A DNA stretch of 64,000 bases from CAZTTG01 sp964615935 (lineage in GTDB: Bacteria; Planctomycetota; UBA1135; GCA-002686595), in the NCBI GenBank assembly GCA_964615935.1, contig CAZTTG010000016.1:15488-79487 (forward strand), in the 5' to 3' direction. The position numbers and the translations under genes are program-made. How positions within the stretch are numbered: the stretch's first letter is position 1; each line of letters begins with the position of its first letter. A model generated the notes under the pieces. The model was not told the origin of the DNA, searched no databases, and saw only the letters and a program-made list of their open reading frames with translations. This document shows positions 34,201-43,768 of this stretch, piece by piece.

Positions 34201-34958
34201 CCCTCAGGAGGAGTCGCTGCGCCGACCGGCTCATGGGGCGGGGGCGAGACGACGCCGATCCGCCCGTCCTCCATGCGCAGGTGCCGGCGGCAGCGATCGG
34301 CCAGGCTCTCGTCGTGGGTCACCAGCAGGAGCGAGAGCTGGCGGCGGTCCTGCTCCTCGAAGATCAGCTCCAGGACCCGGCGGCCGGTGGCGCGGTCCAG
34401 GTTGCCGGTGGGCTCGTCGGCGATCAGCACGGGCGGATCGTGGAAGAGGGCCCGGGCCAGGGCCACCCGCTGCCGCTCGCCGCCCGAGAGCTGGTTGGGC
34501 CGGTGCTTGAGGCGCTTCTCCAGCCCGAAGCGGATCAGGAGGTCGCGGGCCGTCTCCCGGTACTCGTGGCGGCGGCTCTGAAAGCGGGCGCGGCCGTCGG
34601 AGATCATGGCCGGCAGGAGCACGTTCTCGACGGCCGTCAGCTCGGGGAGCAGGTGGTAGAACTGGAAGACGAAGCCGATGCGCTGGTTGCGCAGCCGGGC
34701 GCGCTCGACCACCGGCAGGTCCCAGGCGCTCCCGCCCTCGATCAGGACCCGGCCCTTCGTGGGGGGGTCGAGCAGGCCCAGGATGTGCAGCAGGGTGGAC
34801 TTGCCCGCGCCCGAGGGACCCGTCAGGGCCAGGAGGTCGCCGGGCAGGAGCTCCAGGTCCACGCCGTGCAGCACCTCGAGGCTGCCGTCGCCCACGCGGA
34901 AGGAGCGGTGGATGCCGCTCGCGGCGAGGATGGGGCGCGCGGGATCGGGGGAGCTCAT
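34197..34958 (-). CDS. lolD: LolD-type ABC transporter ATP-binding protein
   Basis: ATG 34958 shares one nucleotide with the permease stop, giving 253 residues. Walker A GPSGAGKST is near 43, the LolD-typical FVFQFYHLLPELTAVENVLLP follows, the signature is LSGGERQR, and Walker B is VLIADEPTGNLD. In well-studied bacteria LolCDE extracts lipoproteins from the inner membrane for outer-membrane delivery. The lipoproteins seen in this window would be candidate cargo. The C-terminal 15 residues are Pro-rich. One permease gene is adjacent, so a LolC2D2-like homodimer (as in bacteria with a single LolF) is likely. Confidence 0.9.
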   Translation of the reverse strand: MSSPDPARPILAASGIHRSFRVGDGSLEVLHGVDLELLPGDLLALTGPSGAGKSTLLHILGLLDPPTKGRVLIEGGSAWDLPVVERARLRNQRIGFVFQFYHLLPELTAVENVLLPAMISDGRARFQSRRHEYRETARDLLIRFGLEKRLKHRPNQLSGGERQRVALARALFHDPPVLIADEPTGNLDRATGRRVLELIFEEQDRRQLSLLLVTHDESLADRCRRHLRMEDGRIGVVSPPPHEPVGAATPPEG

Positions 34959-36322
34959 CACTCGTACCGCAGGGCGTCCAGGGGGTTCATGCGGGCCGCC
35001 TTCCAGGCCGGGATGGCGGCGAAGAGAAGGGCGCACAGGAAGGCGCCGGCCACGATCAGGGCCACCCGCGCGGGCTCCACCACGCTGGGGATGTGGTCGA
35101 AGATGTAGACGTTGCGGTCGAAGATCTGGTAGCCGAAGGTGCTCGAGAGCCACTTCTCGATGTCGTCGATCCGGATGGCCGCCCAGGTGCCCGCCACCAG
35201 CCCCAGCAGGGCGCCCAGCAGGGCGTCCCAGAAGGCGATCATCAGGAAGAGGCCCATCACCCCCCGCGGCGTGGCCCCCAGGGCGGTCAGGATTCCGATG
35301 TCCCGGCGCTTCTCGGTCACCATCATGGAGAGGATGGCGAAGACCGTGAAGCCGGCCACCAGCAGGACCAGGCTCAGCATGATGGCCATCAGGACGCGCT
35401 CGTTCTCGATGGCCCCGATGAGCACCCCCTGGAAGGTCTCCCAGGTCACGACGTCGCGCTCGTAGCCGGCGATCAGACTGGCGTCCGCCAGCCTCCGGTG
35501 CAGGTCGTCGCGCAGCTCCTGGCCGTGGGCCTCGTAGTCGACCGCCTTGACCAGGATCTCGCTGTAGCTGCGCTCGGTCCTCAGGAAGTCGTCCAGCTCC
35601 TGGCGCTGGAGATAGACCCGGTCGAGGTCCATCTCGTTCTCGGTGGAGCGGAAGGTCCCGGCCACGACGTACTCGCGGTTGTTGGTGGCCGGCTGGTCCC
35701 GGTCCATGTGGGGAACGGCGGTCATCAGCTGGATGAAGTCGCCCCGGCGCATGTTCAGGCGCCGGAAGAGCTGCTCGCCGACGATGACCGACTCGCGCGG
35801 GCGGCCTCCGAGCTCGTACTCGGGCGGCGGCGCGAAGGGGTCGTCCGGATCGGCCACCCGCGTGCCGAAGCGCGGCTCGCGCGTCAGGGCCGCGTGGAAC
35901 TCGGTGGAAGTCCGCTCGTCGGCCACGTCGATCCCCACCATCTGCACGGCGTTCAGGTCGCCGTACAGCGAGTCGTGCATGATGATCTCGGTGTTGGCCG
36001 CCTGGGCGCCCGACAGCCCGATGAGGCCGTACCAGTTGAGGTGGGCGCAGGCGCCCTCGACCCGGGGGTCGGCCCGCACCGCCTCGAGCAGGGGCTCGGG
36101 GTCGGCGGGGGGCCGGATCCGGTGGGGATCGACGGGGGTGCGGGGGGAGATGATGATGTCGGAGAGGGCCCCCCGCAGGGTGCTGCGGCTCTGCTCCAGG
36201 AAGCCCGTCATGATCGAGAGGATCAGGATCAGGGCCGCCACCCCCACGAAGATCCCCCCGATGCCGATCAGGTTGGTGCGGCGTCGGACCAGGTAGCGCC
36301 AGCTCAGGAAGGTGCGGAACAC
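34958..36322 (-). CDS. LolC/LolE-type ABC transporter permease (FtsX family)
   Basis: GTG 36322 opens a 454-residue protein: TM1 (about 20-42, IGGIFVGVAALILILSI), a long periplasmic domain (about 45-315) and three C-terminal TMs (about 320-345, 375-395, 425-445) with TEKRRDIGILTALGATPRG and AARMNPLDALRYE, the FtsX signature. The N-terminal motif FLSWRYLVRRR is the family's. The periplasmic domain is longer than in E. coli LolC/E, with an insertion around PDDPFAPPPEYELGG. It works with the LolD-type ATPase that follows with one-base overlap. It is the only permease encoded here. Confidence 0.88.
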   Translation of the reverse strand: MFRTFLSWRYLVRRRTNLIGIGGIFVGVAALILILSIMTGFLEQSRSTLRGALSDIIISPRTPVDPHRIRPPADPEPLLEAVRADPRVEGACAHLNWYGLIGLSGAQAANTEIIMHDSLYGDLNAVQMVGIDVADERTSTEFHAALTREPRFGTRVADPDDPFAPPPEYELGGRPRESVIVGEQLFRRLNMRRGDFIQLMTAVPHMDRDQPATNNREYVVAGTFRSTENEMDLDRVYLQRQELDDFLRTERSYSEILVKAVDYEAHGQELRDDLHRRLADASLIAGYERDVVTWETFQGVLIGAIENERVLMAIMLSLVLLVAGFTVFAILSMMVTEKRRDIGILTALGATPRGVMGLFLMIAFWDALLGALLGLVAGTWAAIRIDDIEKWLSSTFGYQIFDRNVYIFDHIPSVVEPARVALIVAGAFLCALLFAAIPAWKAARMNPLDALRYE

Positions 36323-36379
36323 GGGACGGGGGCTCCTCGGAGGGGGCGGCCTCGCGGCCGGCTACGGGCACCCGAGCGA

Positions 36380-37849
36380 CTATTTCCCATCGTCCTCGCC
36401 CGCGCGTCGGCTGCGCATGGCCGGGAACAGGAGCACGTCGCGGATGGAGTCCTGGCCGGTGAGCACCATGACCAGGCGATCGATGCCGATCCCCATGCCC
36501 CCGGCCGGGGGCAGGCCGAACTCCAGGGCCTGGACGTAGTCGAGGTCCACCTCGCCGGGGGCCTCGGGGTCGCCGCCGGCCACCTGCGCCTCGAAGCGGC
36601 GCTGCTGGTCGGCCGGGTCGTTGAGCTCGGTGAAGGCGTTGCCCAGCTCCATCCCGGACAGGAAGACCTCGAAGCGCTCGGCCAGCCGGGGATCGTCGGG
36701 GCGGGCCTTGGCCAGGGGGCAGATGTCCACCGGGTAGTCGGTGACGAAGACCGGTCCGTGGAGCTCGGGCTCGACCGCCGCCTCGAAGACGTCGTGCATG
36801 AGCTTCCAGTAGCTCCCCGGGTCGGGGAGCTCGCGCTCGGCCGCGGCGGCGCGGACCGCGTCCCGGTCGTCGAAGTCGCAGCCGGCGTGCTGGCGGAAGA
36901 GCTCGGCGTAGGGCTGGCGCTCGAAGGGCGCCCGCAGGTCGAAGCTGCGGCCGCGGAACTCGACCTCGGTCGTGCCGTTCACCTCGAGCGCCAGGCTCTC
37001 GATCAGGGTCTCGGCGATCTCCATCATGCGGCGGTAGTCGGCCTGGGCCTCGTACAGCTCCAGCATGGAGAACTCGGGGTTGTGCTCGGTGGAGAGGCCC
37101 TCGTTGCGGAAGACGCGGGCGATCTCGAAGACCCGCTCCATCCCGCCGACGATCAGGCGCTTGAGGTAGAGCTCGGGCGCGATGCGCAGGAAGAGGTCGC
37201 TGGCCAGCGCGTTGTGGTGGGTGACGAAGGGGCGCGCGGTGGCGCCGCCCATAAGGGGGTGGAGGGTGGGGGTCTCCACCTCCAGGTAGCCCTGGGCCTC
37301 GAGGAAGCGGCGGACGCCGGACAGGATCCGGCTGCGGCGGGCGAAGACCTCGCCCACCCCCTCGGAGGCCCACAAGTCGACGTAGCGCCGCCGGTAGCGG
37401 ATCTCCTTGTCCTGCAGCCCGTGCCACTTCTCGGGCGGGGGGGCCACGGCCTTGGAGAGCAGCCGGACCTCCTCGGCCCACAGGGTGGGCTGGCCCTTCT
37501 GGGTGAAGCCCAGCTCGCCGGTGATCCCCACGAGGTCGCCGCCGTCGAGCCACTTGCGGCGCGGCCACCAGTCGGCCAGGCGGTCCCGCTGCAGGCCGAT
37601 CTGCAGCCGGCCGCTGCGATCCAGGAGGGGGGCGAAGATGAGCTTGCCGAAGTCGCGCAGGCCCAGCAGGCGGCCGGCCACCGTGGCGGGGCGCCCGACG
37701 CGGGGCCCGGGGGCGTCCGGGGTGCCGGCGCCGGCCAGGACGTCGGCCACGGGCTCGGCGGCGACGCCGCGCGCCGGCCAGGGGTCGATCCCCTCGGCGC
37801 GCATGGCCTCGACCTTGGCCAGTCGATCGGGGTGGGCGAGGTCGGTCAT
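36380..37849 (-). CDS. lysS: Lysyl-tRNA synthetase, class II
   Basis: The 489-residue enzyme has an N-terminal OB-fold anticodon-binding domain (about 50-170) and a class II catalytic core: motif 1 region RSRILSGVRRFLEAQGYLEVETP, motif 2 FRNEGLSTEHNPEFSMLELYEA, and motif 3 GGMGIGIDRLVMVLTG. It charges tRNA-Lys. The length equals that of family members. It lies 57 bp upstream of the LolC/E permease on the same strand and may be co-transcribed with it. No ribosome site or clear promoter was found before ATG 37849. The tRNA-Ala terminator lies just upstream. Confidence 0.95.
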   Translation of the reverse strand: MTDLAHPDRLAKVEAMRAEGIDPWPARGVAAEPVADVLAGAGTPDAPGPRVGRPATVAGRLLGLRDFGKLIFAPLLDRSGRLQIGLQRDRLADWWPRRKWLDGGDLVGITGELGFTQKGQPTLWAEEVRLLSKAVAPPPEKWHGLQDKEIRYRRRYVDLWASEGVGEVFARRSRILSGVRRFLEAQGYLEVETPTLHPLMGGATARPFVTHHNALASDLFLRIAPELYLKRLIVGGMERVFEIARVFRNEGLSTEHNPEFSMLELYEAQADYRRMMEIAETLIESLALEVNGTTEVEFRGRSFDLRAPFERQPYAELFRQHAGCDFDDRDAVRAAAAERELPDPGSYWKLMHDVFEAAVEPELHGPVFVTDYPVDICPLAKARPDDPRLAERFEVFLSGMELGNAFTELNDPADQQRRFEAQVAGGDPEAPGEVDLDYVQALEFGLPPAGGMGIGIDRLVMVLTGQDSIRDVLLFPAMRSRRAGEDDGK

Positions 37850-37909
37850 GGGTCTCGGCCGTCCGGGGGCCGCGAGGAGCTATCGGGTACCGGCTGGGGC
37901 CCCCGAAGG

Positions 37910-37951
37910 CAAAGGAAAACGGCCGCGTGCGCATCGGGGCGCGGCGGCCGT
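37910..37951 (-). terminator. Intrinsic terminator of tRNA-Ala
   Basis: On the minus strand an 8-bp perfect stem (ACGGCCGC pairing with GCGGCCGT; 37951-37944 with 37926-37919) is followed by TTTTCCTTT. It starts 8 nt after the tRNA CCA end. It is the clearest factor-independent terminator in the window. Confidence 0.7.
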
Positions 37952-37958
37952 CCTGAGC

Positions 37959-38034
37959 TGGTGGAGGATAGGGGATTCGAACCCCTGACCTCTACAATGC
38001 CATTGTAGCGCTCTTCCAGCTGAGCTAATCCCCC
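37959..38034 (-). tRNA. tRNA-Ala (anticodon GGC)
   Basis: The 76-nt gene folds into a full cloverleaf: acceptor GGGGGAT/ATCCTCC, D arm GCTC...GAGC, anticodon stem CTACA/TGTAG with loop ATGGCAT (anticodon GGC at 34-36), and T arm AGGGG-TTCGAAT-CCCCT. The G3-U70 wobble pair, the main alanine identity element, is present. CCA is encoded. GGC reads GCC/GCU alanine codons, which are very common here. Confidence 0.97.
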
Positions 38035-38078
38035 GTGCACGCGCCCCGGCGGCGGCCCCGAGGGCGCGAGGAGGGAGA

Positions 38079-38107
38079 AGGATGCCGCGGAAGGGGCGGC
38101 CCGTCAA
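38079..38107 (-). promoter_or_regulatory. Candidate promoter for tRNA-Ala
   Basis: On the minus strand, TTGACG (38107-38102), a 17-nt spacer and CATCCT (38084-38079) would start transcription near 38072, about 38 nt before the mature tRNA. The -35 is good and the -10 weak. Confidence 0.4.
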
Positions 38108-38312
38108 GGCGGTCTTCCGCCGCCGCCGCCTTCTCTGGCGGTGCGCTGCGCCTATTCTATCCGGTCGTTCCCGGGGGGGTGGCCGCCGGACGGCCGGTGC
38201 GCCGCCCGGCCCGGCCTCGAGCCCCGGGGCACGCCGCCGCCGCTCGGCGAGGGGGATCGGGGGAACCCCGGCCCCGGCCCGCGCGTCGGCATCCTCCGCA
38301 GGAGCCAGACCA

Positions 38313-40910
38313 TTGAGCAACGCCTACGACGCCCGCGCCATCGAGAAGCGGTGGCAGGACCGCTGGGAGGAGCAGCGCACCTTCCGGACCCCCGACCCCG
38401 GAGACCCGGACTTCGATCCGGAGCGGCCCAAGTTCTACGTGCTCGACTTCTTCCCCTACCCCTCGGGCGCGGGACTGCACGTGGGCCACCCGGTCGGGTA
38501 CCTCGGGACCGACATCGTGGCGCGCCGCAAGCGCATGGAGGGCTTCAACGTCCTGCACCCCATGGGCTGGGACGCCTTCGGGCTGCCCACCGAGCAGAAC
38601 GCGGTCGCCACCGGCCGTCCGCCGGCGGAGATCACTGCCGAGAACGTCGCGACCTTCAAGCGCCAGATGCGGCTGCTGGGTCTCTCCTACGACTGGGAGC
38701 GCGAGGTCTCGACCGCGGACCCGGCCTACTACCGCTGGACCCAGTGGATCTTCGCCCGCCTGTACGAGAAGGGCCTGGCCTACCAGGCCGAGGTCCCGGT
38801 CTGGTGGTGCGAGGAGCTGAAGACCGTGCTGGCCAACGAGGAGGTCATCGGCGGGCGCTCCGAGCGCGGGGACCACCCCTGCGTGCGCCGGCCGCTGAAG
38901 CAGTGGATGCTGCGGATCACGGCCTACGCCGACCGGCTGCTGGACGGGCTCGACGAGCTGGACTGGCCCGAGTCGATCAGGACCATGCAGCGGGAGTGGA
39001 TCGGCCGCTCCGAGGGGGGAGAGATCCGCTTCCCCATCGAGGGCTTCGAGGGCGAGGCCCTGACCGTCTTCACCACGCGGCCCGACACCCTGTGGGGGGC
39101 GACCTTCATGGTCGTGGCGCCCGAGCACCCGCTGCTGGGGCGGCTGACGGGGTCGGAGCAGCGGGCCGAGGTGGAGGCCTACGCCGCGGCCGCCGCCACC
39201 CGCTCGGACGTGGAGCGCACCGGCGAGTCCCGGGAGAAGACCGGGGTGTTCACCGGCAGCTACTGCCTGAACCCCCTGGGCGATCCGTCGCTGGAGCGCG
39301 ACCGCCTGCCGATCTTCGTGGCGGACTACGTGCTGGCGAGCTACGGCACGGGCGCGATCATGTGCGTGCCGGGCCACGACGAGCGCGACTACGAGTTCGC
39401 CCGGGCCTTCGACCTGCCCGTCCGCGAGGTGGTGCGGCCCCCCGAGGGAGTGCCCGGGCTGGACCAGGGGGTGTGCTTCACCGGGGAGGGGACCGCGGTC
39501 GACTCGGGGCCCATCGACGGGCTGCCCTCGCCCCGGGCCACCGAGCGGACCCTGGAGATCCTGGCCGGGAAGGGCGCCGGCGAGGCCCGCACCAGCTACC
39601 GCCTGCGGGACTGGCTGTTCAGCCGTCAGCGCTACTGGGGCGAGCCCTACCCCGTCCTGCACCTGGCCGACGGGACCATCGCCCTGGTGCCCGACGGGGA
39701 GCTGCCGGTGGAGCTGCCCGAGCTCGACGACTTCCGGCCCTCGCCGGACGGCTCGGCCCCGCTGGCGCGCGCCACCGAGTGGGTGGAGGTCGCCGGCCCC
39801 GACGGCCGGCCGGCGCGGCGCGAGACCGACACCATGCCCAACTGGGCCGGCTCGTGCTGGTACTGGCTGCGCTTCATGGACCCCCACAACGCGGAGGTCC
39901 CCTTCTCCGCCGAGGCCGAGGCCTACTGGGGACCGGTGGACCTGTACGTGGGCGGGGCCGAGCACGCCGTGATGCACCTGCTGTACGCCCGCTTCTGGCA
40001 CATGGTGCTCCACGACCTGGGCCTGGTGAGCACGCGCGAGCCGTTCCAGCGCCTGTTCAACCAGGGGATGCTGACCGCCTACGCCTACGAGGACGGAACC
40101 GGGCGGCTGGTGCCCTCGGACGAGGTGGAGCCGGTGGGGGACGAGAGCTTCGCCCTGCGCGAGGGCGGCGCGCCGGTCAAGCAGGTCATCGCCAAGATGT
40201 CCAAGTCCCTGCGCAACGTGGTCAACCCCGACGACGTGTGCTCCGAGTACGGGGTGGACACCTTCCGCCTCTACGAGATGTTCATGGGACCCCTGGCGGA
40301 CTCCAAGCCCTGGAACCCCCGGGACGTGCCCGGCTGCCGGCGTTTCCTGGAGCGGGTCTGGCGGATGATCGTGGACGAGGACTCCAGCGATCCCGCGCGG
40401 CCGGAGCTGCTGCGTCCCGAGCCGGAGGGCGAGCCCGAGGGCGAGGCCCTGGAGCTGGAGCGCGCCCTGCACCGCGCCCTGCAGCGGGTCGACGACTCCT
40501 TCGAGCGCATGAACTTCAACACCGCCATCGCCGGCCTGATGACCTTCGTGAACGAGGCCGGGCGGAGACCCGGGGCGCTCCGGCGCTCCCAGGCCGAGCG
40601 CTTCGTGCTGGCGCTGGCTCCCTTCGCCCCGCACGCGGCCGAGGAGCTGTGGGAGCGGCTGGGACACGCCGAGGGCGCGGCCCACGCCCCCTGGCCCCGA
40701 GCCGACCAGCGCTACCTGGTCGAGGAGGACTTCGAGCTGGTGGTCCAGGTGCTGGGCCGCGTGCGCGGCCGGACGCGGGCGCCGGTGGGCGCCCCCTCCG
40801 AGGTGCTGGAGCGGCTGGCCCGCGAGGCGGTGGCCGAACAGCTCGCCGGCAAGGAGGTGGTCAAGACCGTCGTGGTCCCTGGCCGGCTGGTCAACTTCGT
40901 CGTAAGGTGA
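38313..40910 (+). CDS. leuS: Leucyl-tRNA synthetase
   Basis: The likely start is TTG 38313, with AGGAG 8 nt upstream; the longer in-frame N-terminus is low-complexity and has no homology to LeuS. The resulting 865-residue enzyme begins SNAYDARAIEKRWQ. It has the class I HIGH motif as PYPSGAGLHVGHPVGY (about 45-60), a CP1 editing domain (TTRPDTLWGATFMVVAPEHP, YGTGAIMCVPGHDERDYEFA), the KMSKS loop as AKMSKSLRNVV (about 630), and a C-terminal anticodon/leucine-specific region. An early TATTCT hexamer at 38153 may be its -10, which would give a leader of about 150 nt. The next gene starts 5 bp downstream. Confidence 0.94.
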   Translation: MSNAYDARAIEKRWQDRWEEQRTFRTPDPGDPDFDPERPKFYVLDFFPYPSGAGLHVGHPVGYLGTDIVARRKRMEGFNVLHPMGWDAFGLPTEQNAVATGRPPAEITAENVATFKRQMRLLGLSYDWEREVSTADPAYYRWTQWIFARLYEKGLAYQAEVPVWWCEELKTVLANEEVIGGRSERGDHPCVRRPLKQWMLRITAYADRLLDGLDELDWPESIRTMQREWIGRSEGGEIRFPIEGFEGEALTVFTTRPDTLWGATFMVVAPEHPLLGRLTGSEQRAEVEAYAAAAATRSDVERTGESREKTGVFTGSYCLNPLGDPSLERDRLPIFVADYVLASYGTGAIMCVPGHDERDYEFARAFDLPVREVVRPPEGVPGLDQGVCFTGEGTAVDSGPIDGLPSPRATERTLEILAGKGAGEARTSYRLRDWLFSRQRYWGEPYPVLHLADGTIALVPDGELPVELPELDDFRPSPDGSAPLARATEWVEVAGPDGRPARRETDTMPNWAGSCWYWLRFMDPHNAEVPFSAEAEAYWGPVDLYVGGAEHAVMHLLYARFWHMVLHDLGLVSTREPFQRLFNQGMLTAYAYEDGTGRLVPSDEVEPVGDESFALREGGAPVKQVIAKMSKSLRNVVNPDDVCSEYGVDTFRLYEMFMGPLADSKPWNPRDVPGCRRFLERVWRMIVDEDSSDPARPELLRPEPEGEPEGEALELERALHRALQRVDDSFERMNFNTAIAGLMTFVNEAGRRPGALRRSQAERFVLALAPFAPHAAEELWERLGHAEGAAHAPWPRADQRYLVEEDFELVVQVLGRVRGRTRAPVGAPSEVLERLAREAVAEQLAGKEVVKTVVVPGRLVNFVVR

Positions 40911-40915
40911 GCGCC

Positions 40916-42280
40916 ATGCCCGCTCTGAGCGCCCAGGAGGCGGTGGAGGCGGCGCGCGAGGTGGTCGCGCGCTGCACCGCGGACGAGGCCGAGGCGCAGG
41001 TGGACTGGCAGGCCGATCGCTTCGTGCGCTTCGCCGGCGGTGGCGTCACCCAGAGCGCCGAGCGGGAGGCCCTGCAGGTCTCGATCCGGGTGCGGCTGGC
41101 CGCCGGGGACGGGGAGGCGGGCTTCCGCGAGGCGCGGGTGAGCTGCGGCTCCCTCGACCGCGAGGCCGCCGACCGCGCCGCCGAGCGGGCCATCGAGCTG
41201 GCGCGGCGCGCTCCCGCCAACCCCGAGCTACTCCCCCTGGAGGGGGCGGTGGACGTGCCCGAGACGGGCCTGGTGCGCCCCACCCTGGACCACGGCTTCG
41301 CGGAGAAGGCGGTGTGGATTCGCTCCGCCCTCGCGGCCTGCGGCGCGCGGGACCTGGCCCCGGCCGGGCTGGCGCAGACCACCTCCAGCGTGCGGGCCCT
41401 GGCCAACTCGGTCGGCCGCTCGGTCAGCGGCTGCGCCAGCCGGGCCGCCTTCGCGCTGACGGCCACGGGGGGCGACGGATCGGGCGCCTGCGAGCGGATC
41501 GAGGCCGACGTGGATCGGCTGGACGCCGCCGAGGTGATCGAGCGCGCGGTGGACACCGCTCGCCGGGCCCAGCTGCCCGCCGCGGCGGAGCCGGGCGACT
41601 ACACCGTGGTGCTGGCCCCGCGGGCCGTGTCGGCGCTCCTGCTCTTCGCCTGCTACCAGGGCTTCGGCGCCCGCGAGGTGGAGGAGCAGGCCTCCTTCCT
41701 GTGCGACCGCATCGACCGTCCGGCCTTCTCGGAGCTCTTGAGCCTGCGGGACGAGGCGACCAACGAGGTCTTCCCGGGCTTCCCCTTCGACGGCGAGGGG
41801 ACCCCGCGCTCCACCGTGCCGCTGATCGAGCGCGGCGTCCTGCGCGGGCCGGTCACGGACAGCCTCTACGCCCGCAAGCTCGCCTGTGCCAACACCGGCC
41901 ACGCCCTGCCCCAGCCCGACGTGCACGGCCCCATGGCAGAGAACCTGGTGGTGGCCCCGGGCGAGCTCTCCACGGAGGAGCTGATCGGCGGCGTGGACCG
42001 GGGCATCTACGTGAGCCAGCTCCACTACACCAACATGATCGAGCCGCGCGACCTCCTGCTGACCGGCATGACGCGCAACGGGACCTTCCTGATCGAGGGC
42101 GGCCGCCTCTCGGGCGCCCTGCGCAACCTGCGCTTCACCGAGTCCCTGGTGCGGGCGCTGGCCAACGTGACCGGGGTGGGCCGGGAGCGCGAGGTGGCCG
42201 GGGCCCTCTTCGAGGGGGAGGTGGTCTGCCCGGCCCTGCGGATCGACGGCTTCCGCTTCACCTCGACCACCGACTTCTGA
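40916..42280 (+). CDS. pmbA: TldE/PmbA-family protein (metalloprotease subunit)
   Basis: ATG 40916 gives 454 residues (a GTG at 40907 overlaps the leuS stop and is an alternative). It is a TldD/PmbA-fold protein: N-terminal domain with VRFAGGGVTQSAEREALQVSIRV, and a C-terminal domain containing PGFPFDGEGTPRSTVPLIERGVLRGPVTDSLYARK. It lacks the HExxxH zinc motif, as TldE/PmbA subunits do. With TldD it forms a heterodimeric protease that degrades unfolded peptides, processes microcins and modified peptides, or removes leader peptides. It sits directly before tldD (8-bp gap). Confidence 0.9.
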   Translation: MPALSAQEAVEAAREVVARCTADEAEAQVDWQADRFVRFAGGGVTQSAEREALQVSIRVRLAAGDGEAGFREARVSCGSLDREAADRAAERAIELARRAPANPELLPLEGAVDVPETGLVRPTLDHGFAEKAVWIRSALAACGARDLAPAGLAQTTSSVRALANSVGRSVSGCASRAAFALTATGGDGSGACERIEADVDRLDAAEVIERAVDTARRAQLPAAAEPGDYTVVLAPRAVSALLLFACYQGFGAREVEEQASFLCDRIDRPAFSELLSLRDEATNEVFPGFPFDGEGTPRSTVPLIERGVLRGPVTDSLYARKLACANTGHALPQPDVHGPMAENLVVAPGELSTEELIGGVDRGIYVSQLHYTNMIEPRDLLLTGMTRNGTFLIEGGRLSGALRNLRFTESLVRALANVTGVGREREVAGALFEGEVVCPALRIDGFRFTSTTDF

Positions 42281-42288
42281 GCTCTTCC

Positions 42289-43749
42289 ATGGCAAGCACC
42301 AACGAGATGGAGCTGGCTCGCCGGGCGGTGGAGGGGGCCCTCGCCGCCGGGGCCGAGTACGCCGACGCGCGCCTCGACCACCTGCTCACCGAGGAGCTCG
42401 CGGTGCGCAACGGGAGCCTGGAGGGCGCCACCGGGGGGGACGATCGCGGGCTGGGGGTGCGGGTCCTGAAGGACGGCTGCTTCGGCTTCGCGGCGGCCCC
42501 CCTGCACCCGGACTTCGGGGAGGCGCAGGCCCGGGAGCTGGGGCGCCGGTCCGCGGCCGTCTCCGGCACCCTGCGCGCGGCGGTCGAGGAGCCGGTCCGC
42601 CTCTCCGCGGAGGACGCGCAGCGGGGCGAGTACTCGACGCCGATCGAGATCGACCCCTTCGCGGTCCCGCTGGGGGAGAAGGTCGACCTGCTGCGCGAGG
42701 CCGAGCAGTCCCTGTCCGGCGCCTCGGAGACGGTGGTGCGCGAGGCCTCCTGCAGCCTGCGCCGGGAGGAGCAGTGGCAGGTCTCCAGCGAGGGGGCCGA
42801 GCTCTACCAGGAGCTGGTGCGCTGCGGGGCGGGGATCTCCACCACCGCCGCGGCCCGGGGCCGGGTGCAGCGCCGGAGCTGGCCGGCCTCCTTCGGCGGC
42901 AACTACAGGAGCGCCGGCTGGGAGCACGTGCTGGGCCTGGACCTGGCCGCCCACGGTCCGCGCATGCGCGACGAGTCGGTGGCCCTGTGCTCGGCCGACG
43001 CGGTCCCGCCGGGAGAGCACGACCTGATCCTGATGGGGAACCTGCTGATGCTTCAGATCCACGAGTCGGTGGGGCACCCGGGCGAGCTGGACCGGGTCTT
43101 CGGGCACGAGGTGGACCTGGCCGGCTCCTCCTTCGCCACCCCCGAGAAGCTGGGACGCTTCCGCTACGGCTCGGAGATCGTGAACCTGGTGGCCGACTCC
43201 ACCGTGCCGGGAGGCCTCGACACGCGGGGGTGGGACGACGACGGGGTGCCCTCGAGCCGCTTCCACGTGGTGGAGGACGGCGTGTTCCGGGGCTACCACA
43301 CCAGCCGCGAGTGGGCCGATCGCATCGGCGAGGAGAAGAGCCGCGGCACCTGCCGGGCGGAGGGCTGGTTCAACCCGCCGATCATCCGCATGACCAACCT
43401 CTCCCTCATGCCCGGGAGCTGGCAGCTCGAGCCCCTGATCGCCGACACCGCCGACGGGGTGCTGTGCGAGACGGTCAAGATGTGGTCCATCGACCAGCGC
43501 CGGCTCAACTTCCAGTTCACCGCCGAGATCGGCTGGGAGATCCGCGACGGCCGGCGGACCAGGATGCTGCGGGATCCCACCTACCAGGGCCGGACCCCCG
43601 AGCTGTGGCGCTCCTGCGACGCCATCTGCGACGGGGACCACTGGGAGCTGTGGGGCGTGCCCAACTGCGGCAAGGGCAACCCCTGCCAGATCGCCGAGAT
43701 GAGCCACGGCTGCTCCCCCGCGCGCTTCCGCGGGGTGACCTTCCTGTGA
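42289..43749 (+). CDS. tldD: TldD-family zinc metalloprotease
   Basis: The 486-residue protein has the zinc-binding HExxxH as LQIHESVGHPGELDR (about 258-262), a downstream EGWFNPPIIRMTNLSLMPG segment typical of TldD, and the C-terminal EMSHGCSPARFRGV. The third zinc ligand (Cys) is in the C-terminal region, where several Cys occur (CGKGNPCQ). It pairs with TldE encoded 8 bp upstream. Such pairs process ribosomally made peptides or toxins; no precursor peptide gene is seen nearby, so general peptide degradation is more likely. Confidence 0.92.
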   Translation: MASTNEMELARRAVEGALAAGAEYADARLDHLLTEELAVRNGSLEGATGGDDRGLGVRVLKDGCFGFAAAPLHPDFGEAQARELGRRSAAVSGTLRAAVEEPVRLSAEDAQRGEYSTPIEIDPFAVPLGEKVDLLREAEQSLSGASETVVREASCSLRREEQWQVSSEGAELYQELVRCGAGISTTAAARGRVQRRSWPASFGGNYRSAGWEHVLGLDLAAHGPRMRDESVALCSADAVPPGEHDLILMGNLLMLQIHESVGHPGELDRVFGHEVDLAGSSFATPEKLGRFRYGSEIVNLVADSTVPGGLDTRGWDDDGVPSSRFHVVEDGVFRGYHTSREWADRIGEEKSRGTCRAEGWFNPPIIRMTNLSLMPGSWQLEPLIADTADGVLCETVKMWSIDQRRLNFQFTAEIGWEIRDGRRTRMLRDPTYQGRTPELWRSCDAICDGDHWELWGVPNCGKGNPCQIAEMSHGCSPARFRGVTFL

Positions 43750-43768
43750 CGAGCGTGGAGGGGCGAAG